Shown here: positions 1-10,170 of the stretch, piece after piece | Numbering within the stretch: the stretch's first letter is position 1 | Layout of the letters: every line of letters begins with the position of its first letter | Source: Lineus longissimus | Taxonomy: Eukaryota; Nemertea; Pilidiophora; Heteronemertea; Lineidae | DNA: 64,000 nucleotides | Direction of reading: 5' to 3' | Assembly (NCBI RefSeq): GCF_910592395.1 | Contig: NC_088314.1 | Span: 19,488,070-19,552,069, forward strand | The notes under the pieces: generated by a model | Told to the model about the DNA's origin: nothing | Seen by the model: only the letters and a program-made list of their open reading frames with translations | Database searches by the model: none | Position numbers and translations under genes: made by a program

Positions 1-334
1 TAGGAAATATCTTTATCATAATGTTGGATTCATAACAAAATCCAAATGGTTTTGAAAAAAATTATCGAATATATAGCTAATATTTGCTCCGTTTTAAGTT
101 TGTAGTACATGTAACTTATATTATATTGTAATACCAAAAATTGATAAGACAAAAAATATCGCACTTTGACCAAAATTTGGCCCAATTTTCTTTCTAATAT
201 ACCTGCGAAAACCAGTATTACATAAGGAAAACCAAAGAACAACAAATCTGTAATTGCACGTATCTATTTCCGGAATAAAATTAACTTTTTTTCAAATTGA
301 TTGGCGTTTTTGCCAAAGTCTATGTTGAAGAACA

Positions 335-340
335 TTTATT
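335..340 (-). terminator. Candidate poly(A) signal of the acidic CaaX gene
   Basis: The minus strand reads AATAAA (plus strand TTTATT) about 370 nt downstream of the stop codon at 711-713. It is the first canonical hexamer I noticed after that stop. Cleavage site use is inferred. Confidence 0.4.
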
Positions 341-447
341 TTTGCACGTTTGTGATATTTTTAAATGAAATAATTATATACCTCACAGATTGTGTATTTC
401 CTTCCGGATCCGTATACAGTCGATGTCCCAAAATTCAATGCTTGTAA

Positions 448-463
448 CCCCCCCCCCCCCCCC
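448..463. repeat. C homopolymer, 16 nt
   Basis: An uninterrupted run of 16 C on the plus strand. Its length is prone to sequencing and replication slippage. Confidence 0.9.
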
Positions 464-710
464 GTCGACTTTTACAATCTACAATCAACTGTTCTACGAA
501 GCGTGTTTTTTCCGATCAGCATTTAATTTTGAGACACACTCTCACTGGCTCTGTACCTTCATGGCGTATTATCGCCTTAACTAGAACAAACTTCCACATA
601 TAACAAGTACATAATGCGTGGTCGCTTTGGGTTTTCGTTTGGTTTTAGTTAACGCAAAATAGGCACATCTATAGTCCTTTAGTAAGATATTTTCTCGTTA
701 GGGGCGCTGA

Positions 711-3700
711 TTATATTATCGTACAGCATAACATTCCCGGCTGCGTATCTTTGACTTTAGAATCTTTTTTCTTTTCCTCTGCCGGCACAGGTTCTGCTTT
801 GCCATCGGCTTCTGGCTCTACCTTTGCAGGGTCTAGGGGTACATCCTCTGCTACCTCCTGAAAAAGAATAGTCACGTGATACTTAAGGCTTGGAGATGCG
901 TAGACATTAGACTTGCGGAGTCAAAGGCAGCTTTTGGAACAATGCTAAAAGCACACCTTTTTCGAGTGTATTTCAAAGGCGCCTGAGAGTTGGTGAAATT
1001 TTTCACAAAATTTGGGCGCTTTAGAAATGTCATATTTGATTGATGATTGATTGATGCGTAAGGTGGCAAATTACGGCGCCGTCTATAGTTTCAACGTCTT
1101 ACTGCTGTGTCATGCGGAAACCATGCAGGACGGCGGTTCAGCTCATTGTATAATTACTATAGTAAATATGACAGTTCGTGCCGATTCCTGCTGCGACTAA
1201 CTCATGATTCATAGTTGTTTATCCATATGTGTGCATGTACATGCATATTCTAATAAGTTGACTGCAATGAAACTTTGAATAAGTTGTGGGCGAACATACA
1301 AAGGCCTCGACAGATGACAGCTGCCCACCACTGAGAAAACAATAAAAGCAGAACCAAGCTTAGTCAATAAAATACAGGGTGATTCAGAAAAAATGTTACA
1401 GCCTTATGGGTTTTCTTTCTTTTCTGTACCTCCCTGTACGTCATTCCATTCAATTAAAAATCTGTTTGTTTCGGAGATAAAAAGATGTGAGGAAAGTTGT
1501 TGAAATAAAGGGAAGGCGAATTGAAGGAAAGAACGGGTTAACGTAGATATTGACGGTGTTTTAGGCATGATTCTTCGTATTATACAACTATTGTATAGAA
1601 TGTTATGATTATTAACACAGTCATGACAATCCTGCTCCATCTATACGGTAACATGGTTATAACCCAGTCCTGCCACACCTTAGGCGTGCTTAGGCTATGA
1701 GTAAAACTTGATCCTGTGCGCCAACTTGCTTTTAACTCAACCATACATGCCCACAACTTGTTAATAACTCAACCCTGCTCACTCACCTCATGCATGCCCA
1801 CTTTTTGCTTATAACTCAACTTTGCCCCACGCACCTGATTGTAACTCAATTCTGCTACGCACGCCTGCTTATAACACTACCCTTTATCCACAATCCTGAC
1901 CCACTAACATGCTTATAACTCAATCCTGCCACACCCACATGCTTATATCTCAACCAGGCCAAAAAAAGTCAACCCTGCCCCCACTCACGTGATTAAAACC
2001 AGATCCTGCCTCGACCCTGTACTTACAACTCAACCATAGACGCCCACTTGCTTATAACTCAACCAGACCTAAAGGTCAATACTGCCACGTCCATGAGCTC
2101 ATAACCCAAGGCCCTGCTCCCTCTCAAGTGAGAGCCGAATCCTGCCTCACCGATGTACTTATAAAACTCAGCGATACACGCCTACTTGCTTGTACAATGT
2201 AACTCAATTCTTCCTCACGCAATGTATACCTCAATTCTTCCCCACTCACGCGCTTAAAACTCAGTCCTGCCACGCGTGTTGCAACTCTAACCTGCCACAC
2301 CCGTGCTTATAACTCAACCCCTGTCTCGCAAAACTTACATCCACAATTTTATCAACTTCTTTTTCTTCCTCCTTCGTCAAGGCAATTTCCTCACCTTCTG
2401 GGGCATCCTGCAATTCGGGGAAACGATCAGTGATATGTGTCCCTAATCAATACAATTTTCAGTATGATTTGGCGTTTTCATAAAAATTATCTTTTCTGCA
2501 AAAATTGATCCATTTTTTCCCTTTGGTGCTGGTGGTGCAGCATTTGGGCGGTGGGGTATCCCGGCACGTGGGGAAATAGGACCGTCAATGTTGTGATGGG
2601 GCTCTTCATTGCCATTTTAAAAGGAGATGAAAAATAACAGAGTGGAAAGAATTTACCAAAGAAATGAAAACCAGCAGCAGAAAAAGAAGAGATTCAACGG
2701 GGTAATTTAGAAAACAGCGTGGGACCAGGCAGTAGCACCGCACCGATTCCAGTGCTTTTATCGTACCCTCATTATCATACCAGGGGAGCCACCTTCAGTA
2801 CAGATAGTAAACTATGAGACATTCTGTACTTTTATGTACAAACATATCTGAAAACAGACAGGATACAGACATTTCTAGTTCACCTTCTGTTTTGTAGGTG
2901 GCTCCCCTAGCATTCTAAATGCTCTTTCCATCTTTTCAACACATTGTCCTAAAACGAAAACATGTTAACATTTTCCACAAAACATGTTAACATTTTCCAC
3001 AAATAAAACATGTTAACATTTTCCACAAAACATGTTAACATTTTCCACAAAACATGTTAACATTTTCCACAAATAAAACATGTTAACATTTTCCGCTTAT
3101 TTACATGTCATGTACATTTCAATGCTTTCCGCCAAGATCATGGTGAATTGAAGAAGGATGTCACAGAAAAGATATTCTCACCTCAGTCTTTGGTGCTTCG
3201 GCTGCAGAGAAAAGAAGAGGAAGATATTTTTAAAATGTTTAATATACATTTTTATATATTATTTGCACACCAACACCTGGATTTCCACATATGAAATTGA
3301 TTTCAATAGTCAAATATACATGTATTTAATGTAATGTAGACATGACATTATCAATGACAGAAAATCACTTTTTTATTCTTATGAATGTTTTGGTTGCAGA
3401 CGTTTACAGCATAGACCAATAACTGTCATGAAAAATAATTTAATTTATAAACTGCCATATGGTACTGTTTTATGTTCTTGTCCAGGCACGCCCAGCCAAT
3501 ATTTATTTCAGCCTCACTTGGCCAGATTTCACTAATACATTTTCAAAACTACACACTAAAGTACAGATGCTCCTGCAAACTGATGATAGACGGAATCAAT
3601 AGAGTTTAAAGGGCTTGAACGCATCCTAATGTCAGAGTGGAGAATGGAAATGATGCTGTCAGTCTTGGTCAATCACATCTTATCCTCATCTAATTCACGG

Positions 3701-6700
3701 CATGCAACGCTGTTTGTTCGCCAACGATTCTCTTCTCCAAAATTCTGGATCCTTTCAATCGGATAAGGGATTGGTCTGGTCCCAAAGTGTAGGTGATGTA
3801 CCGCACATAAAAAGCTTGCCCCTGTCGCTATAGGCCAGTCAATTAAGTCGATATGTGCTTCATCTAAGTGTAGTCGATATATACAAGTCCAGTCGATAGG
3901 CCTATAGTCCAGTCCATGTGTGCTAGTCCAGTCGATATATACTAGTCCAGTCGATTAATGCTAGTCCCATAAATGCTATAGCCCCAGTCGATAAATGCTA
4001 TAGTCCCAGTCGAAAAATGATAATCCCAGTCGATAAATGCTATAGTCCCAGTCGATAAATGCTATAGTCCCAGTCGATAAATGCTATAGTCCCAGTCGAT
4101 AAATGCTATAGTCCCAGTCGATAAATGCTATAGTCCCAGTCGATAAATGCTATAGTCCCAGTCAATAAATGCTATAGTCTCAGTCGATAAATGCTATAGT
4201 CCCAGTCGATAAATGCTATAGTCCCAGTCGATAAATGCTATAGTCCTAGTCGATTAATGCTTTCGTCCCAGTCGATAAATGATAATCCCAGTCGATAAAT
4301 GCTATAGTCCCAGTCGATTAATGCTATAGTCTCAGTCGACAAATGCTATAGTTCTAGTCGATAAATGCTGTAGTCCCAGTCGATTAATGCTATAGTCCCA
4401 GTCGATAAATGCTATAGTCCCAGTCGATAAATGCTATAGTCCCAGTCAATAAATGCTATAGTCCCAGTTGATAAATGCTATAGTCTCAGTCGATAAGTGC
4501 TATAGTCCCAGTCGATAAATGCTATAGTCCCAGTCGATAAATGCTATAGTCCCAGTCGATAAATGCTAGTATTTCGCGTTGCCAAACAAGGAGGGAAGCA
4601 CTCGGTAACAGAAACCATCAAAAACGTCACACCGGATCTAGTTGAATACCAATTACGCCTATTTTTCAAAATATGATTTTACACACTGAGCATATTAGTA
4701 CATGTATATATAGGTCTCGAGGACAAAATTCCCAATTATCAAGTTTGTACTGCATGTGTACACAGTGTCTGTCATTTTTTTCTCAGATGGTGAGGTTGTT
4801 GTTATGAAAATGTTGCATCCATAATGAGAACATGACATGCATGTTAGACGTACATTTGTACTACATTAGAAATACACATATATTAGATATATTCCGTCAC
4901 TGATGAAGATATGTATTTTAAAGGCAAAAATACACCTGTTATGTTGGTTATGACAGACTAACTCATCTGCCATGCGTGGATAGATTGGAGGCTTATATCC
5001 CAGTCACTGTGACCCGCAGGTGTCAGATGACATATAAACGGATGGGACAATAGCCTCGTTAAGGCGAATGTAAGCCTTCCAGGTCACGAAGCTGTCCCAT
5101 CAATCAGATGCGAGAGACGCTTCCGCTTTGACAATATGAAAAGCTTCTGAAGAACTTTATGAACACCACAGAATCTATTTCTCTGAGACAAGGATGACTT
5201 GTTATGTTTTTTCCACAGAAAATAAAGGGTTGATTGTGACTTATAATGTACGGTAGGGAAACTAAGATGCTGTACAGTGTAGACGCTGTTTAGCCGCTAG
5301 GGCGCTTGTACAAAAGTCCTCGTGGCCATAGGTCAGAAATCTTGAATCCACTGAGAATAAATTTCGTGCGTGGGTTGTGAGTGGGAGTTCAGTTTCAGTG
5401 AATTTGATACATAGGAAATGTAGAAATAGAAGTGCATTTCAATAAAATTTCAATTGAATATTATTCTCATGACGCACCAAACATCTGGTATATTGTAATA
5501 AGGTTTCGTTTTTTCCGCTGGGTATTGCCACTCCTTCCGCGCGCACGTGTAGTGATACTTCAAATATAGATCCAAAAAAATCTATTAAGGCAGATTTCGA
5601 ATCACAATGACTTAATATGATCAAAACATTGTGTTGTTAAAAGGTTCAAGAAGTTTTTAAAAAGGAATTAATCGTGGACGCAAGCCCGAAAAGTGACGTT
5701 CCGTTCACGACTTACTTCATCCAACTCAGGGCATATCCTCAGCGCGTGTTCTCAAAATGAATAAAAAGTTCTGAGAGAAATGAACTCGTCGGCTTCATTT
5801 CACCATAATTACATCTGATAGTTATCTCATTTTGTTTTTTCGAAATGGCGTTTTTGGACTTTAGCATCTGCTGAATTACTACACTGCGTGATTAAAAAAA
5901 TTCAAATGGATTGTCAAATACTATACATACACATTGTCAAATAAAACAAATATATTTATAAGATAATACAGTCATCTCTAGGTTTACTGATTCTGGGCTT
6001 TTGGTGGCCTGAAAATGAGACCAACGAAGATATTGTTTTTTGTACCTTTCGTAATACCTAAAAACATAACAAAATCACTGCGTTCCCACACCGGGAATCG
6101 AACCCGGGCCTCCTGGGTGAGAGCCAGAAATCCTAACCACTAGACCATATGGGATTGCTGAAGAGCGAAGGATAAAGGGTTGACTGAACGCCAGAAGAAG
6201 GTTGTTACTTTGTGACGACACAACCCGCATCATTCGTCACGAACACTGGTCTTGCCCTTACAGAAACAATCTATTGGTCATTTCTTTCTTGTGGGCTTTC
6301 ATGCAAATCCCATATGGTCTAGTGGTTAGGATTTCTGGCTTTCACCCAGAAGGCCCGGGTTCAATTCCCGGTGTGGGAACGCAATTTGTTTTTGTTTTCT
6401 GAGCACAACAGAACTAAAAAATATAACATGATTTTTGCGATGATCTCATTTTCAGCCCATAACGCACAGATTATAATTATTGACCACTGACTCTTATGCG
6501 TCACCACTATCGAGCTCCATAAGTGAGTGATTTTGCTATCTCAAAACATTGCGGGTTAAGAGGCATGTATATAAGACAGCAATGATTGTCTTCAAAATCA
6601 GATTATTTTATTTGACAACCTAATTGCGTCTAAAATGAAAGGTCTGGCGCAGCAACAAACTTAGAGATAAAAATGAAAAATATAGGCCCCGAATGCAAGA

Positions 6701-9700
6701 CTATTCACAGTATCGTCTCGTCATTTCCTTCTTGAGTCATTTCATACAAATCCCAGATGGTCTTGTGGTTAGGATTTCTGGCTTTCACCCAGGAGGCCCT
6801 GGTTCGTGACAAATGATGCGGGTGGTGGTGTCGTCACAGGGTGTTTTCGCAAATCCCCCGAAACGCCAACGCGAACACCTATCCATTTGTTCAAACTCCT
6901 GATCACGATGTCGAACAATGGGACAGGCGTTCGCGTTGGCGGTTCGGGGGATGTGTAGGTAGAATTAGTGTGATGCCCATATGGTACGTGCTACAATAGT
7001 GAGTTTTCGCACGTCCCCCGAACCGCCAACGCGAACGTTCAATAATTATAATCAGTGCGTTATGGGCTAAAAATGAGATCATCGCAAAAATCATGTTATA
7101 TTTTTTCGTTCTGTAATGCCCAAAAAACAAAAACAAAGTGCGTTCCCACACCGGGAATTGAACCCGGGCCTTCTGGGTGAAAGCCAGAAATCCTAACCAC
7201 TAGACCATATGGGATTTGCATGAAAGACTTCTAAAAGAAATGACCAATAAATTGTTTCTGTACTGTTCGTGACGAATGATGCGGGTTGTGTCGTCACAAA
7301 GTAACAACCTTCTTCTGGCGCTCACTCAACCCTTTAACCTTCACTTTTCGGCAATCCCATATGGTCTAGTGGTTAGGATTTCTGGCTCTCACCCAGGAGG
7401 CCCGGGTTCGATTCCCGGTGTGGGAACGCAATGTTTTTGAAGTTTTATTTAAAAAGATCTTTCGGCCAGACAATCGCTAATATTTATAAAGACTAGTAAA
7501 TGCTTTTATTACAGTTTTCTACAGAGATGGCTAGTGTAAATGTACATAAAGTTTAAAGTAAAATCAATTACTAGTCTTTTATAAATATCAGCCATTGGGT
7601 CATACAAACAAAGACAAGCAAATGCTTTTACTTCAGTTTTGTACAGACCAAGGCCAGTGTAATGTACATCAAGTGTACATGTATTTTACCTTCATATTGC
7701 CATGTATTGGTTGCCCTCAGATATAAATGTCAGACCGGCTAAAAGACTCATCTATATTTTTCTTTTTGACTGTATCATTTTTACGGCCAGAAACGCCAGA
7801 CCTTTAATTTAATTTGTCACATAAAGAAACCTGTGATTTTGAACAAATGTTATCATCGCTCTCTTTTATAGTTTCAATAAAATCTTGGCTTATTGGCCCC
7901 TTTTAACTAAGAGAACCATGTCAATGATGCTGTTTAAACTGGCTGTACATATCAAAATACAGTCCTGGGTGAGACATCCTTTGGCACCAGTGGTTTTCAA
8001 TATACTCGACCTCTCGATATTTCAATATTTGTATGTGACGTAGGGGGTTTAAAAACATCTCAGGATGCGGCAAGAGGGAGTGGTTTTTTGGAGAGAAAAA
8101 TCTATTTCTCGTTCCTATACATGAATTTTCCCTCTTAAACTAACATTTCTATACATATACAGTGTATACCTTTACAGGCTAACAGGTGCATTAAGCCCGA
8201 TCTCGACCTATTTATTGATGAGAAACACTGGAGCGAATAAACAGGCCATCCTTTCATGATGAAGAGCGTTAAACAAGCTTAACAGCTGCTGGGAATGGCT
8301 TGATTATTGAATTAAACCTCTCTATAGCGCTGAAGCACCAACGGACTGGACAAAATGCCTGCATGAACCACACGCCTAGGTGGTTTCTGCGTTTAGTTGA
8401 GGACTTAAAATGGTATATAAAATGTACGTTTCTGCTGTAAACTTTGAAAAGAATACTCCTGGTCTGTTCCGAAGCAATATCTGGATCAACCTGGCCAACT
8501 AGGTTTTACATCTTTAAAGGGAGTATTAGGTTTTACCATATCTCGTCTGGTCTATTCTTAAAGGGATCGCGTATAACTAAATCTTTAGAGCCAGGATGAC
8601 AGGATGTGTTTGGATGTACGACAGAATGACGCCGGGAGTGCCCGGAGCAGCTCAGACAAATTGGATGACGTCACATTTACAACAGCCAATCATATCTATT
8701 GTCTCTCTCCTTGCCAAGAATACTCGCATCATCATTGGTGTAACCAGCAGCTTTCGAAAAGTCAGTGTTGATTTTGCTGTTCGATAAAGTGTAATGAGGA
8801 TCCCATCTATTGGGTCATCAAATACCAGTCTATGTTTGCCCATCACTAAATACTCGTCAAGAGACTAGATGATTAATCAGGACAAAGATAAATGCCAGAT
8901 GCAATTGCGTTATTCTGACATATCCATGACCACGCTTTTTATCCAGGAATACTTTTTTCTCGTAGCAATATAATGAATTATGAATTAAACCGCTTTCCAG
9001 AAAAGGCAAAACGCGCGATTGATTAAAATCATTCTAATCAAACAAGACCGTTTAAACAGGACTTCGTCTGTCATTGATTGATGACCTGTTTTACAAAATG
9101 CCCCACATCTTGTCAAGATATTGGTATAACTGTGGTGAGAAAAGCCATGTGGAGCAGGTATCAATCGGTTAGTTCCAACCAAAGTCGAACAGGTTTCAGC
9201 AGATAGTATAAATATAGTACAACTGATTACCATTCATCGCTGAAGTATGTACATTCAGAGTCTTTAAAAAAAAGAAAGACTCTGGTGCATTCAAGGGCCT
9301 TGGCGCTGACTTGAACTTGGCGCTATCTCCTACAGTTAAGCCCATTAGACTTAACGCCAAGTTGGTGATGGTACGGAAGAAAAGGAACCAGCGCGCAGTC
9401 AAGGCTTTTTGATGGTTACATTTACAAACATCACCACGATTTGTGACGACAAGGGACAAGGGATAAGGCCTTACTTGGCATTTTCGTTCACTAGGCTTTA
9501 AAAGTTTAATGTTTGAATTTATCATATGAAATTTGAAATTGTCAAAGCGGGGTTTTGTGCCTGTATTTCATCACTGGCTAATTATCACAAAATTATCATA
9601 TATACCTGATATACCATAATGAATAAACCATTAGTAAGGTTACGTTCATTGTAACCACGTACACATCATGATCGTATACATGGCCCGTAGTGTCATACTG

Positions 9701-10170
9701 ACACATGCATAATTCGGGCAGAATGTTACAAAACGGATAAATGCCGTAGTACCATATTTAAGGTCATGACGCAAAAAATACATTGAGTTACGACTAGTTT
9801 AGATATGATATAAAGACGTGATTGAGATACAGATAGTTAAGACGAAAACTACATTGAAATACAAATAGTTGACATAAAAGACATTGATATACAGATAGTT
9901 AAGACATAGAGATACATATAGTTAAGATAAGACATTGAGATACAGGTATTTAAGATAAAACGACATTGAGATACAGATAGTTATACATATACAGATACAG
10001 ACTTCAACGCAACGTTCATAGATACATTTTTCACGCCTGTATAACCGTCTACGGATTCGAGTCACAACCTAATCGAAAGGAGATTGTTCCATCTGACAAC
10101 TTAAAACTATGGACAGTCTCAAAAAAGTCAGAACAACGTTGTTCTTACCTGGTGGATCTGCATCACTCAT
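711..10170 (-). CDS. Small acidic lysine-rich protein with C-terminal CaaX box (4 exons, 85 aa)
   Basis: I do not recognise this gene. The model joins exons 10170-10149, 3201-3182, 2407-2339 and 857-711. Every junction is GT-AG and the phases agree (exon 1 ends one base into a codon, exon 2 supplies the other two, later junctions are phase 0). The product starts MSDADPP and is dominated by Glu, Lys, Asp, Pro and Ala, with no hydrophobic segment. It ends in GMLCCTII, where CTII is a CaaX box. In known proteins such a box directs prenylation, and the adjacent cysteine is often palmitoylated, as in paralemmins and RhoB. I infer a membrane-tethered, disordered protein. The introns hold three minisatellites and a tRNA-Glu cluster. 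Extra alternative exons are possible, for example one beginning near 2942 with an early stop. The assembly is inferred from splice logic; no homologue is known to me. Confidence 0.62.
1650..2335. repeat. Degenerate ~40 bp minisatellite
   Basis: Many diverged copies of a unit built around CTTATAACTCAACCCTGCC followed by a C/A-rich linker such as CACACCCACATG. Spacing is irregular, roughly 35-45 bp. The array fills the second half of the last intron of the acidic CaaX gene and stops just before the donor site of exon 3. Confidence 0.75.
2961..3096. repeat. Six-copy 22/26 bp tandem repeat
   Basis: Six near-identical copies of CATGTTAACATTTTCCAC start at 2961, 2983, 3009, 3031, 3053 and 3079, so the spacing alternates between 22 and 26 bp. 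The extra bases are an ATAA insertion. Each unit carries the palindrome TGTTAACA. The array lies in the intron between exons 2 and 3 of the acidic gene. Confidence 0.9.
3182..3201 (-). CDS. 20 nt microexon of the acidic CaaX gene (exon 2)
   Basis: It is flanked by a strong pyrimidine tract and CAG acceptor on one side (3204-3202) and a GTGAGA donor on the other (3181-3176). It completes an alanine codon begun in exon 1 and then reads EAPKTE. The phases match both neighbours, which is the main argument for it. Confidence 0.6.
3836..4569. repeat. 22 bp minisatellite, about 30 copies
   Basis: Head-to-tail copies of a 22 bp unit containing AGTCCCAGTCGATAAATGC then TAT. Copies are diverged at the left edge (3836-3960) and nearly identical from about 4020. 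A few variants share the same change (GATTAATG, CAATAAAT, GACAAATG), which suggests local block duplication. The array lies in the first large intron of the acidic gene. Confidence 0.95.
4570..6064. other. Intronic stretch without recognised features
   Basis: Unique AT-rich sequence within the large first intron of the acidic CaaX gene. I see no convincing exon, tRNA or repeat array here. Confidence 0.5.
6083..6154 (-). tRNA. tRNA-Glu (CTC)
   Basis: A 72 nt cloverleaf on the minus strand. The acceptor stem TCCCATA pairs with TGTGGGA, with one G-U pair and discriminator A. The anticodon loop CTCTCAC gives anticodon CTC. The T arm reads GGTTCGATTCC, a good B box, and a T run follows the gene as a Pol III stop. 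It resembles the standard metazoan tRNA-Glu throughout. Confidence 0.93.
6308..6379 (+). tRNA. tRNA-Glu (TTC)
   Basis: A 72 nt cloverleaf on the plus strand. The anticodon loop CTTTCAC gives anticodon TTC. The T loop carries an A (GGTTCAATTCC) where the CTC copies have G. The anticodon stem is five perfect pairs. A TTTTT run lies about 10 nt downstream. It is divergent to the CTC gene at 6083. Confidence 0.93.
6751..6806 (+). pseudogene. Truncated tRNA-Glu copy
   Basis: It matches the TTC-type tRNA-Glu from the 5' acceptor strand to the T loop (ending GGTTCG), then runs directly into sequence that normally flanks the genes (GTGACAAATGATGCGGG). The 3' acceptor strand is missing and the 5' strand carries a change (TCCCAGATGG), so no cloverleaf can form. 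Confidence 0.88.
6841..7038. repeat. Three GC-rich ~34 bp units, the middle one inverted
   Basis: Units lie at about 6841-6877, 6929-6956 (inverted) and 7001-7038. The shared core reads CCCCCGAAcCGCCAACGCGAA. Units 2 and 3 can pair to form a long hairpin. They are much richer in GC and CpG than their surroundings and sit at the centre of the tRNA inverted duplication. Confidence 0.8.
7143..7214 (-). tRNA. tRNA-Glu (TTC)
   Basis: An inverted duplicate of the gene at 6308, with the same TTC anticodon and T loop. The 72 nt cloverleaf is intact, with a T-rich run 3' of the gene (minus-strand TTTGTTTTTG). Confidence 0.93.
7355..7426 (+). tRNA. tRNA-Glu (CTC)
   Basis: An inverted duplicate of the gene at 6083. 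The anticodon is CTC, the B box is GGTTCGATTCC, and TTTTT follows within 10 nt. It forms a divergent pair with the TTC gene at 7143. Confidence 0.93.
7476..7592. mobile_element. MITE-like fold-back element, family A
   Basis: Terminal inverted repeats at 7476-7499 and 7568-7592 (GCTAATATTTATAAA and its complement, then GACTAGTAA) enclose an interior ending in AGTGTAAATGTACAT. The interior also occurs at 7612-7680 and 14899-15022. It has no coding capacity, so it would be non-autonomous. Confidence 0.7.
7612..7680. mobile_element. Partial copy of fold-back family A
   Basis: It contains AGCAAATGCTTTTACTTCAG and the interior sequence TTTTGTACAGACC of family A but lacks the second terminal repeat. 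It lies just right of the copy at 7476 and is probably a truncated or nested insertion. Confidence 0.6.
7690..9785. other. Intronic stretch without recognised features
   Basis: The rest of the large intron of the acidic CaaX gene. Open frames of 60-110 codons occur on both strands but lack splice sites, codon bias or recognisable motifs. Confidence 0.45.
9788..9998. repeat. Degenerate ~35 bp tandem repeat
   Basis: Five to six diverged copies of ACATTGAGATACAGATAGTT plus AAGAtAAAa, separated by 28-40 bp. The array sits about 150 bp inside the first intron of the acidic gene. Confidence 0.75.
10149..10170 (-). CDS. First coding exon of the acidic CaaX gene
   Basis: The minus strand reads ATG AGT GAT GCA GAT CCA CCA G and then a GTAAGA donor. 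The ATG context (AACATGA, A at -3) is favourable. The exon ends after the first base of a codon that the 20 nt microexon at 3182 completes as alanine. Confidence 0.55.

Larger units (their letters stand above)
1..710. other. 3' flank of the acidic CaaX gene, AT-rich
   Basis: No gene is visible here apart from the probable 3' UTR of the minus-strand gene that stops at 711. The stretch is AT-rich and contains a C homopolymer at 448-463. Short open frames on both strands show no codon bias or splice signals. Confidence 0.5.
6065..7440. repeat. Inverted duplication carrying tRNA-Glu genes
   Basis: The left arm (about 6065-6482) and right arm (about 7038-7440) are reverse complements at high identity over tRNA genes and flanks. 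For example, the sequence 3' of the tRNA at 6308 reappears inverted next to the tRNA at 7143. Each arm holds one divergent pair, a CTC-anticodon gene and a TTC-anticodon gene about 150 bp apart. The spacer (6483-7037) holds a truncated fifth tRNA copy and a set of GC-rich inverted units. Confidence 0.85.

Noticed and set aside
390-584. 64-codon open frame on the plus strand
   Set aside because: It runs through the C homopolymer and encodes a proline run by chance; no splice or homology support.
2961-3096. CRISPR-like regular repeats
   Set aside because: The copies are contiguous with 0-4 bp between them. There are no unique spacers, and the surrounding sequence is eukaryotic intron.
3836-4569. 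CRISPR array or origin iterons
   Set aside because: Simple head-to-tail minisatellite with no spacers and no plasmid or phage context.
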